From: Bretschneidera sinensis
Lineage: Eukaryota; Streptophyta; Magnoliopsida; Brassicales; Akaniaceae
Direction: 5' to 3'
DNA: 64,000 nucleotides
Assembly (NCBI GenBank): GCA_023935145.1
Contig: CM043704.1
Location: 95,319,873-95,383,872, forward strand
Shown here: positions 25,561-34,816 of the stretch, one piece after another
How the letters are laid out: each line of letters begins with the position of its first letter
Position numbering within the stretch: the stretch's first letter is position 1
Made by a program: the position numbers and the translations under genes
The notes under the pieces: generated by a model
What the model saw: the letters and a program-made list of their open reading frames with translations, nothing else
What the model was told of the DNA's origin: nothing
The model's database searches: none

Positions 25561-27096
25561 TCACATGACAAATACATTGCTAATCAAGATAGGCAACGCT
25601 GGAACCATCACTAGATTATCAGCTGGGAAGAAATGGCAGACATGAGAGCTCCCTGGCTCAATGCCAAGCACACGAAACGACACGTGATTACGACTCCACT
25701 GAGAGGTATCCATGTGGCAAACGGCAACCGCGTCGACCCTATCTCCATTATCACCACCTAGAGAAACCTTGAACACCTTGTTCTCACTCTGTTGGCTATG
25801 GCAATAGAAAACTGCAAAAGGGTAAGGCATAGTATGACATGCTACCATTTTGGGAGGTGATTTCTCTTTAGGAACTTCAAGGATAGTATAGTTCTGGAAA
25901 AGGGTACTTGAATTTGTAAGGTGTGTAGTGGTTAAAACATTGAAATTTGATTCTGTGCCAAAGATACCTTGTGCAAAATCAAGCATGGATTCTAAAGATG
26001 TTGCACAAAACTTGGTTTCTCCTTTGATGGGTTCAGTCTCACATTGTGTAAGTGTATCTTCCATGGCTTTGGCTTGGGGAGATTCTTGAGAAAATGAGAA
26101 GAATTTGAGAAGGAAAGGAAGTTCTTTCAATGAGAAGGGAATGGAATCAGCTTCTTCTCTGGGTAGAAAGTGAGGAGATGCTGAAGGGTTTTTCTTGGGA
26201 AAATAGATGGGAATCCTTTTCCCTACCTTTAGATCCTTCATGGTAAAAAACACCATCAATGAAAGATCCATGTGATCCATGTGGGATAAGCCATGACCAT
26301 GATGATTCATTTTGTGTATATCTTGATGGGTACTGTCTTGATCATCCATGGTACGTAAAACATTGTCCAGATTTGGGAGATCATCATCTAAGGGATGCTT
26401 TAAACCGCTCACGATGATCTCTTTGCTGTGACCGTTTTCATCATCAACAGGAGATTTTTGTTGTACGATGTTAGATTTGAAGTCATGCAGCTTCTCCTGT
26501 TTGCTTTCAAGATTATGATCTTCTAACTCTTCCCATTTTTTTCCAGCAATCTCCCTAGCTCCACTTCCATTAACAAACTGGAAAAAAAATTCGGCAGCAT
26601 AAACTTAGATTGATGATTAACAGCATAAGTTCCAGAATTAAAAGATCTTTAAAAAAAATATTTGGTAATTAATGTCTTCAAACATCATTTGTATAAGTTC
26701 TACTGACATAGAAAAAAATTGGAGACACTGGCGCTTTCAGTAGTAAAAAATTCTTCAAATTTCTAGATTTTTTTTCTTCAAAAAAGTGCTTTCAAAATGC
26801 AAAACTTTCATGGGCAACCGGAATTTTTTTTCAACTGAGTCATCATTTCCTTTCCTAAAGAACAAAATATCAATACTAACACTAAACCAACAATAATCAT
26901 ATCTTCATTGATCATTTTTTTCTTAGCCATCATCTTTAAACTAAACTGCATAAAAGTAAATATTAATTGCTATGCCATTTAATGTTCTCAGCTTAACATA
27001 GGCATGCATGTATATTGCAAAATGAATCAGCTATGATTTGGAGATTACCATAACAATCAGAACATAAAGGAGAAGGCTCCAAGAAGCAAATTCCAT
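25561..27096 (-). CDS. BURP-domain protein, copy 3 (two exons, intact)
   Basis: Exon 1 is 27096-27049 (16 codons, MEFASWSLLLYVLIVM), a signal peptide ending at GTAATC. A phase-0 intron of 471 bp follows. Exon 2 is 26577-25561 after TTCCAG, giving a predicted 354 residues. The N-terminal region (FVNGSGAREIAGKKWEELED) is followed by an acidic linker and a His-rich stretch (HQDIHKMNHHGHGLSHMDHM). The BURP domain (about 126-343) begins FFTMKDLKVGKRIPIYF, has Cys195/Cys207, and has CH motifs near residues 263, 275, 303 and 330 spaced X10, X26, X25. The usual Trp in the terminal DN-VWVP motif is Met (DNLVMVP). No tandem core-peptide repeat is present. An ATG/GTG-only search misses the first 55 codons of exon 2; they are open and in frame. 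It is the close paralogue of copy 4 and the divergent neighbour of DUF2775 copy B. Confidence 0.93.
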
Positions 27097-27129
27097 CTTT
27101 TATCAGAACTCTTGCAACTCAATAATCTT

Positions 27130-29600
27130 TTCCTTTGAGAAAGAGCCAACAGCTCAGATATTAGATAAATGAGAGAGAGAGAGAGAAAGATTTCAAGAAC
27201 TATTGAACATTTAACAGTAAGACATGTGATCATTCATGTGATCTCCCGAGAATTAAATACCATTAACTTTAAAAAAATCAAATTAAAATATTAAAAAGGA
27301 AATAGATAAAAAAAATGATAGAATGGACATACATATGAAGAAATAAAGTAAAGAATATGTCATTGTCTAATGTATTTATATTAATGTGCTTGAAGACAAA
27401 AAAAAATTATGGAAAGGCGTGTCCCTCATCAACAACCATTTCAATCCAAAATCTTTTACAAAATCAAGTTTATAATTTCATAATAGGCAGTAGTTGGTAT
27501 GGCTACATCTCTAACAAAGCATGTCTCAATTACTTTGCATAATTAATTGTTGGTGTGAATGCTGTGTTCTTCAACCTCTTAACATTTTTCTTTTTGTATT
27601 CTCTATCGATGGTAAGAGTGTATGCTAGAAAACAAATCAACTTCAAATGCAATAATCTTTCAACAAAATCTAATTGAATAATGGGAGTGCATCCCCAAAT
27701 CTTGCAAATTACTCTTTTAATAGGTGAGATAGGGGCCATATTATTGCAATAATAATATTCAAAAAAGTGTCCTCAATCCCCAATTGAAAAATTAGGAGCC
27801 CCACCAATAACAATGAATAATTCAAAAGATGCAAGCTTGAATTGTCAGAACAAAAACACAAAACCAGAAAGAGAAAGCATAACAAATTAAGGATATAACC
27901 TGTGTTGCCGTCAAAAATATGTCGTTGAGTTGGAGGTCGAGCCTTGAGGGAGTATGTACAGGAAAGAGAACGTGAGCTAGGGGGTCTCCGGAGGGGATGC
28001 CTCCGAGGATGCTCCAATGATTTTGTTAGTATGCAGTAGGAAGTATAGGAATGAGAGTGTTTCCTTTTCTCTGTCCAAAAAATGATCTCCCTTTCTCGAA
28101 TGCGCATCTAAGTCTTTTTATAGGGTTTTGAGGGTGTGGCGGCCCTTTCGTCTAGGGCAGTGATGATGTGGAGGCCCAGCTGTGTGGGCAATGATGCTCT
28201 GGTGGCTCAGTTGCGTTGTCTTGGGTCGTCCGCGTGTTTACCTTACTGTTTCATTTTAAGGGTTGTCCGAGTGGAAGTCCAACTGTGTGGGTAATGATGT
28301 CCTGGAGGTCTAGCTGCACTGTCCAAGGTCGTCCGTGTGTTACCTTGTTGTCTTGGTTAGGGGTTGTCCGTGTGTCATGTTTTTATTGGGTGTATATTTT
28401 TAGCAGTATCAACTTGAATTCAATATGCTAAAAAACAAAACAATTAATTTGGCTCTGATCATCAAACATATCCTATTTGATGCATGGAAGAATTATTTTA
28501 CAAAAACATTTCATAATGAATTATGGAACTGAATGGGTACCCACTTAGTACCTACTGCGTATTTAGGCACTGGTTGAAGAGGTATTTAAATCAACTTAAA
28601 TTAATTTGTTTAAGTCTTTTACTTTAAATAAATGAGAGAGAGAAGAGCCAACAGCTCAGATATTAAACGAATGAGAGAGAGAGAACTATTAAACATTTAA
28701 CAGGACAGAGTTCGTGTTCACGTGATCTCCCGTAAATTAAATACCATTAACTTTAAAAAAACAAATTAAAATATTAAAAAAAAATAAATAAAAAAAAATA
28801 TGATAGAATGGACATACCATATGAAGACATGAAGTAAATGATATGACACTGTCCAATGTATTTATATTAATGTGCTTGAATATATTAAAAAAAAAAAAAT
28901 TATGAGAAGGCTTGTCCCTCATCAACAACCATTTCAATCCAAAATCTTTTACAAAATCAAGTTTATAATATCATAATAGGCAGTAGTTGGTATGGATACA
29001 TCTCTAAGAAAGCATGTCTCAATTACTCTGCATAATTAATTGTTGGTGTGAATGCTGTGTTCTTCACCCTCTTAACATTTTTCTTTTTGTATTCTCTATC
29101 TATGGTAAGAGTGCATAATATATACCTTAATGCAATCATTGATAGAACATTAATATTTTAGAAAACAAATCAACTTCAAATGCAATAATCTTTCAACAAA
29201 ATCTAATTGAATAATGGTAGTGCATCCCCAAATCTTGCAAATTACTCTTTTAATAGGTGAGGTAGGAGCCATATTATTGCAATAATAATATTCAAAAGAG
29301 TGTCTTCAACTCCCAATTGAAAAATTAGGAACCCCACCAAAAACAATGAATAATTCAAAAGATGCAAGCTTGAATGGTCCGAACAAAAACATAAAACCAG
29401 AAAGAAAAAGCATAACAAATTAAGAATATAACCTGAATTCAATATGCTAAAAACAAAACAATTAATTTGGCTCTCATCACTAAACATATCATATCTCATG
29501 GATGGAGGAATTATTTTACAAAAATATTTCATAATGAATTATGGAATTAAATGGGTACCCACTTAGTACCTACTGCAACTTGAATATGATGCATTTAGGC
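27130..29600. repeat. Local tandem duplication of the BURP copy 3 upstream region
   Basis: The stretch about 27130-28570 (minus the solo LTR inside it) recurs at about 28640-29590. Shared markers include gccaacagctcagatatta, the GA-rich run, tcccaaatcttgcaa-type sequence and 'aattaatttggctct'. Block B carries a single, shortened copy (about 48135-48560), and a further scrap lies at 42205-42300. Whether it affects expression of the BURP gene is unknown. Confidence 0.75.
27903..28411. mobile_element. Solo LTR (509 bp) with 5-bp TSD
   Basis: The insert begins tgttgccgtc and ends agcagtatca, i.e. TG...CA. It is flanked by acctg (27898-27902) and acttg (28412-28416), a 5-bp TSD with one mismatch. 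The two other copies of this locus (near 29431 and 48415) read straight through as ataacctgaattcaat, so the insert is younger than the duplications. No retrotransposon coding sequence is present. Superfamily unknown. Confidence 0.85.
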
Positions 29601-30081
29601 ACTGAGAGCAGTTTAAATAAATTTAAATTAATTTATTTAAATATTTTATTTTAAAATAATTTAAATAAACTTATTTAAACTCTCACAAACGTTGCCTTAA
29701 TTAAATTTTTTATTTTTTTTATTTTTTATAATTGAGTATGAAAGATTTGAATTAAAACAGTAGACTCTAAAATGACTCGACATGTGATTTTGGGACACGG
29801 GTCAATGGGTGGTTAACCCCTACACTTTAATCCGTAGCTTAGCAGGTGGGATAAGGGATCCAACGTCTAAGGCCTAAATTCGCACCTCTAATTGTTTATT
29901 TGTTTATCCTTTAAAGATCTGAAATACCCTATTCAACCACTGCAATTATCGACAGATAGATAAATAATTAATTATCAGTACTAAATTAATGTTCATCCAC
30001 CAAGCACCCAAACAAATTGACCAATCAGATGACTCTCCCTCTTTTTCTCTGCACTCCACACTAAGATCTCAGCAGACTTCA

Positions 30082-30911
30082 ATGGCTTCACAGGGTCATC
30101 ATGATCATGACCATGATCACCATCACCATGATCATCATCATACCCATGAGTAATCTCCTTTAAATTTGCATTTTAATTATTTTATTTTTCTGCTTTGCGT
30201 TTAATCTCTAATTTTCTTTTGCTAACTGCTAGTAGTGTGGTTTATTCACGTGTGTAAAAGAATTGGGGTATTTTTTCGATTAATCGATTTGAATCGTATT
30301 TGTTTAAATAAATGTAAATAGAAATAAATAGGTTTTTGTTGTGAATAATATTTCATGAATTTAACGTTTGGTAATTAAACTGATATGATGATAAATATGT
30401 TAAATTTTACGAGTAACTTATCTTATACCACTTTTAAATAAATAGAAATGATAATTCACAAGTTTTTCGTAATTAATTTAATTGAATTAATCATACCTAT
30501 TTAAACAAATATATACAAATAAATTAATTTTTTGTATTTAAAAATAATGTTTCATAATTTCTAATGATTTCAAATTCGGATAACAATATATAATTAAACT
30601 GATATAATTGATAAATATGTTAAATTCGCAAATAACTTATCAGTTGTCACTTGTAATAACAGCCTAACAGAAAATCTCAAGGTGATTAAACATTTTGGGT
30701 GGGCCCAGAAGACAGAGTGTACCATAGCCGTGATGGACTGGCAGCACAGTCACATGAACCCATATTACCATTCCTAATAATAGCCTAACAGAAAATCTCA
30801 TGGTGATTCAACATCTTGGGTGGGCTCAGATGACAGAGTGTACCATAGCCACGATGGACTGCCACATGAACCCATATACTCATCTGGCTACTGCAGCAGA
30901 AGAGCTCCACA
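30082..30911 (+). pseudogene. ureG: 5' fragment of urease accessory protein UreG (exon 1 plus two copies of exon 2)
   Basis: Exon 1 (30082-30149) encodes MASQGHHDHDHDHHHHDHH and ends CATGA|GTAATC, a phase-2 donor. This is the His-rich nickel-binding N-terminus typical of plant UreG. After an ACAG acceptor, 30671 begins a partial exon 2 (WVGPEDRVYHSRDGLAAQSH). A second, tandem copy at 30792-30911 reads KSHGDSTSWVGSDDRVYHSH, then EPIYSSGYCSRRAP. Both resume the frame correctly after exon 1 (GA|A AAA). Plant UreG continues into a GTPase domain (GxxGxGKT P-loop), which is absent from the window, so this is a truncated gene copy. UreG is a cytosolic GTPase that helps load nickel into urease; this fragment cannot do that. 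It lies between BURP copy 3 and DUF2775 copy B. Confidence 0.88.
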
Positions 30912-31378
30912 AGTTTTCAATAGAGATTTCATGTGTCCCTCAACTATTTTATTTTAAAATAAGATAGAAATACAGCCATTGATTCAAGTTTAATAATAAT
31001 TATAATTTAATTTAAACATTTTTAAAATTAATATTTTTTTTTTATAAAATTTAATTGACATAATAATTATATTCAAAATAACTAACGATTAGAGAAAAAA
31101 TTAACAATAAATTTTTTTTGTATAAATCACGAAATTTGATATGTGAGTTGTTTATGGTATATGTGAGGTGTATTTAATTAATGAGCATTTTTTTATTTTT
31201 TAATTAAATTTTTTTAACTGTGGAATGAGTTTATCCACCGTTTATCCAAAATTTGGACGTATATAATCTGATGGATGTAATATTTATGGGCCCATTCAGT
31301 ATCATTAAATTTGTGTTTATTAATATCACGAGTATTAGTATCCTGTGTAGCCATTCTTCTATTGCCTTTTCCCCCCTC

Positions 31379-31385
31379 TATATAA
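31379..31385 (+). promoter_or_regulatory. TATA box of DUF2775 copy B
   Basis: tatataa follows a C-rich run (cccccctc) and lies 61 bp upstream of the ATG at 31446. The same box and spacing occur at copy C. Confidence 0.75.
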
Positions 31386-31445
31386 GGAGCGTAAACTGCC
31401 TCTCTCCATGCAAGGTGAGGTGATAACTTTGGCTTGACTGAAGAC

Positions 31446-32076
31446 ATGAAGTCCTTTGCTTTCTTCTCAGTACTCTTCTTATTTCTCTTGGTAAGCATCC
31501 CCTATTAAAGGTCAAATTAACTATAGAAGCCATACATCCATCCTTTTATTTGAAAATTGTTTAAAAAGTTTTATAGTCGATCTAAAATGGTTTGCTAGGA
31601 CTAACATGCATATTTTTCCTCTTCTTGTGCAGTTTGCTAGCAAGATAGCAGCAAGGAAGGACGTTGGCGAATATTGGAAAGGTGTGATGAAAGATCAACC
31701 CATGCCTGAATCGATTCGAGGTCTCATTCATGTGGATCCTGCTTTGTCTATCTCCAAGGAGAAAACTAATTGTCATACACCTGAAAATTTTGAGCATAAA
31801 GAAGAGAAGCCTTTTGTTAAGGACTTTGAACCAGGACCTAATGTTTCGGTTTACAAGGATGGAATTAAACTAGTAGATCAAGAGAAGACCTTTGTTAAGG
31901 ACTTTGAACCGGGACCTAATGTTTCGGTTTACAAGGATGATATTAAAGAAAAATCCTTCGTTAAGGATTTTGACCCAAGGCCTAATGTCTCAATTTACCA
32001 TGATGATGATGTTGGTGAGAAGGCATTTGTTAATGATTTCGAACCAGGGCCAAATGTTTCTGTTTACCATGATTAA
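31446..32076 (+). CDS. DUF2775 / organ-specific-protein S2-like secreted repeat protein, copy B
   Basis: Exon 1 is 31446-31490 (15 codons, MKSFAFFSVLFLFLL), a signal peptide ending at GTAAGC. A 142-bp phase-0 intron follows. Exon 2 is 31633-32076 after TGCAG, giving a predicted 162 residues. The leader is ARKDVGEYWKGVMKDQPMPE, then SIRGLIHVD. After a spacer with one Cys, four tandem repeats of about 20-26 residues follow: KPFVKDFEPGPNVSVYKDG, KTFVKDFEPGPNVSVYKDD, KSFVKDFDPRPNVSIYHDD and KAFVNDFEPGPNVSVYHD. The final Asp is followed directly by TAA. Each repeat keeps K-FV-DF-P-PN-S-Y. The repeats are charged and probably unstructured. Family function is unknown; a role as precursor for the neighbouring BURP protein is proposed in the findings. 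Confidence 0.93.
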
Positions 32077-32277
32077 GGCGCGGTTTGGATCTTACTTTAA
32101 GAAAGATCCTAAACAACTCCTAAAGCTGACTATAAGGCCTCTTCTATTTCATATTTCTATGGCATGTAATAATAGAAGTTTAAGTACTTCATAAGCGTGG
32201 TTCAATATTGTGTGATTTTAGTTTTAAGTGTATGAAGATGTTTATCTGTGAAAAACTAGTATTATGTGATGATATTG

Positions 32278-32283
32278 AATAAA
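32278..32283 (+). terminator. Likely poly(A) signal of DUF2775 copy B
   Basis: AATAAA in ttgaataaaagtatc lies about 200 bp after the stop codon and is conserved at 51019-51024 for copy C. Confidence 0.55.
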
Positions 32284-32670
32284 AGTATCAAGTTAGTTCC
32301 CATTTTCCACTCCTTGGCTTGTATTTGATGCCTGGATATCTCATAAATTCTTAAATTCATTTTTTACTTTTTTTTTTTATTTTATTTTGGTTGTGTTCAT
32401 CCATACTTTAGGCTTTAGAGAGGTTTTTTTTCTTCTTTTCTTTTTTATTTTTGGGGTGACAAAGAAGACTTTTAATTTGTTTGAAAAAAAATTGTTTCCT
32501 ATTTTGTAGTTGTTTGTTCTAGTAGGGATAGTAATAATTTCTTATTAGATTGTTGATTGTACAATTTTTTCTAATAGTATTAGGAAAATATCCTCTATAT
32601 AAAAATGGCTTTCAGAGAAAATTTAAGACATACTCATAATTCCATATATATTATAAACTAGAGAAGTTTA

Positions 32671-34816
32671 TGTAACGACTCATCCTGGGTTGGCCACCCC
32701 TGAGATGGTTTTATCACATTTTGAAAATCTCAGCACGACACATATATACAACAAAGAAAATAAACAACACCAAAAGAAATTTTTCATAAATCCTCAACCC
32801 TCAACAAAGAGTTACATCAATCTGATATTTACACATTCTATACAACGTAAAATGCATAAATATTTACAAATAAATTTTTGTTTTCTCTTCTCATTAGTCT
32901 GAGGATGTTGACAAGTACGTGACTTACAGAAAATGATTTCTTCTGAACCTCAACTCACAAAATTAGTTGACAAGCCTGCCACCTGAAATCATTGTACAAT
33001 GAGAGGTGAGCTTCACAAGCTCAGTGAATTAAATTTACTGGAAGTACTCATTTATATAAACAGTATTTTAATATTTAAATCAATTTATATCTCATACACT
33101 TGATACTAGCACTCTACTATCACTTCACATGTCATCATATCCATTCTCTATCAACCTCTTCCTCTTATTTATTGGTTCACCTTAAGACCATCAATTATCT
33201 CATAATTATCTCGTAATGAGGTTCACATCATAAAACCTACCATTTAGATGATTTTTATCACCATAACTGTCTCTCTGTGAAACTTATCCATCTATAAGTA
33301 AATTCACAATCACACCACACATCAACATTTCTATAATGCAAGTAATAATTAAATCAGATGCCATGCATGAATAATTATGATGGAAACGTCTTCCCACCTG
33401 TCGACAGGTTGTTATTATCTTAGACCGATCCCCTCCCGATTCTTTACAGCTTATCCCAGCTGTCACGAAATTTATATCCAGCACGGTGTCTCTTTTATTT
33501 TCAGTATGTACTAGTTGTCACGGTTTTTTTCAATTAGACCAGCCCTTTCTCGGTTCTTTCTGTTCTCTTATTTAATGCATATGCATATGAACAATGATAT
33601 AAAATATGCATATGAACAGTAATATAAAAATCACATGAACACAAATATCTAAATTGACTATCCTGATTTTTCTCAAATTATATAAAAATTTCACTAAAAT
33701 CCTCTTATCCCAAATCACACCAAATTATTCATTAAAGCTTATCAAGATCCACTAAATTTCATCTCAAATCTCATCAAATCATCCATCAAAGTTTGTTAAG
33801 ATCCACTAAAATTTATCTCCTCAAAATTTGTATCAAAACATCAACCATAACTTATTATGAATTTTACTTATCGCTTTTATTATTAAATCAATTTATTATT
33901 CCAAAAATATCTCTTTTCACATAACAACTTTCTATGTGTCCAATATTCATATCATATCTATCAACCAAATCTTTATCTATTACTAAAACATAAGCTAATA
34001 ATTTATTTTAATATTATCCCTAGATTTTTCATTTTTATTTAGATTATTTAAAGTAAATCTAACTCACCATATAGCACTTAAAACTACCCATGGATCATCT
34101 TTTTACCTTTCCCGTTCCTCTAAAAAAAATTTCGCAGTTGTAGATCGTCAACACCTGAAATTGTATTTATATTAAATTTATAATTTATTCTTTAATTCGT
34201 TATAAACCACACACTTTGAAAATTCTCACTTTGAATTCGGAGAAACTTTATAAATGTTAGAAATTCAAAAATAAATATTACATTATTACCTTCTGTTTTT
34301 CTGATAGCTTTTCATGATTCTCTATGAAATTTCGCAGAAAACTCCTTCAAAATTTTACTCTTTCAGTATTTCTTTGGGTTCCCAAATATTTAAAGAAAAC
34401 GAATAATTTAAAGGAAACTATGAAATCTGTTAAGAATATTTACGATTGCACTATATACATATAAACCAAAGCTTACCTTTTTAAAAAAAATCTACAGCCT
34501 CCCCTCCCAAAGTCTTCCACGTTATTGTGGTGCTGGAGGGCCTGCATGATCAACTTTTACACTTGTAAACCTTGTATTTTTTTCCTTCTTTCTTTTTTCT
34601 TTTGGGATGTTCGCGTCCCAGATTTTTATTTTATTTTTATTATTTTCATTTTATTCAAAACTTTTTTTCTTTTTCTTTTTCCTTTTACTGTTCATTTTTT
34701 TCTTCAAAAATTATTTTATTCAATTCTACATCCTTCGTGTAAATATATTATTTTAATTTCATGTTATATTTATTAAATTACTTTTTTGTCTTTATTTTAT
34801 AAATATGGGTATTACA
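32671..34816 (-). repeat. 3' LTR of the chromovirus
   Basis: 2146 bp, tg...ca, nearly co-linear with 39185-41296. On the minus strand a purine-rich tract (AAGGTGGG) sits just outside, as expected for the polypurine tract. Confidence 0.93.

Noticed and set aside
30082..30153. A stand-alone gene for a small His-rich peptide
   Set aside because: The sequence, donor site and downstream exon 2 fit the 5' end of UreG; a separate micro-gene is not needed. Kept only as a side thought in findings.
31892..32194. Plus-strand 100-residue ORF overlapping DUF2775 copy B
   Set aside because: Out-of-frame shadow of the repeat region.
34525..34776. Hydrophobic Phe-rich ORF
   Set aside because: T-rich LTR sequence read in frame; it lies wholly inside the chromovirus 3' LTR.
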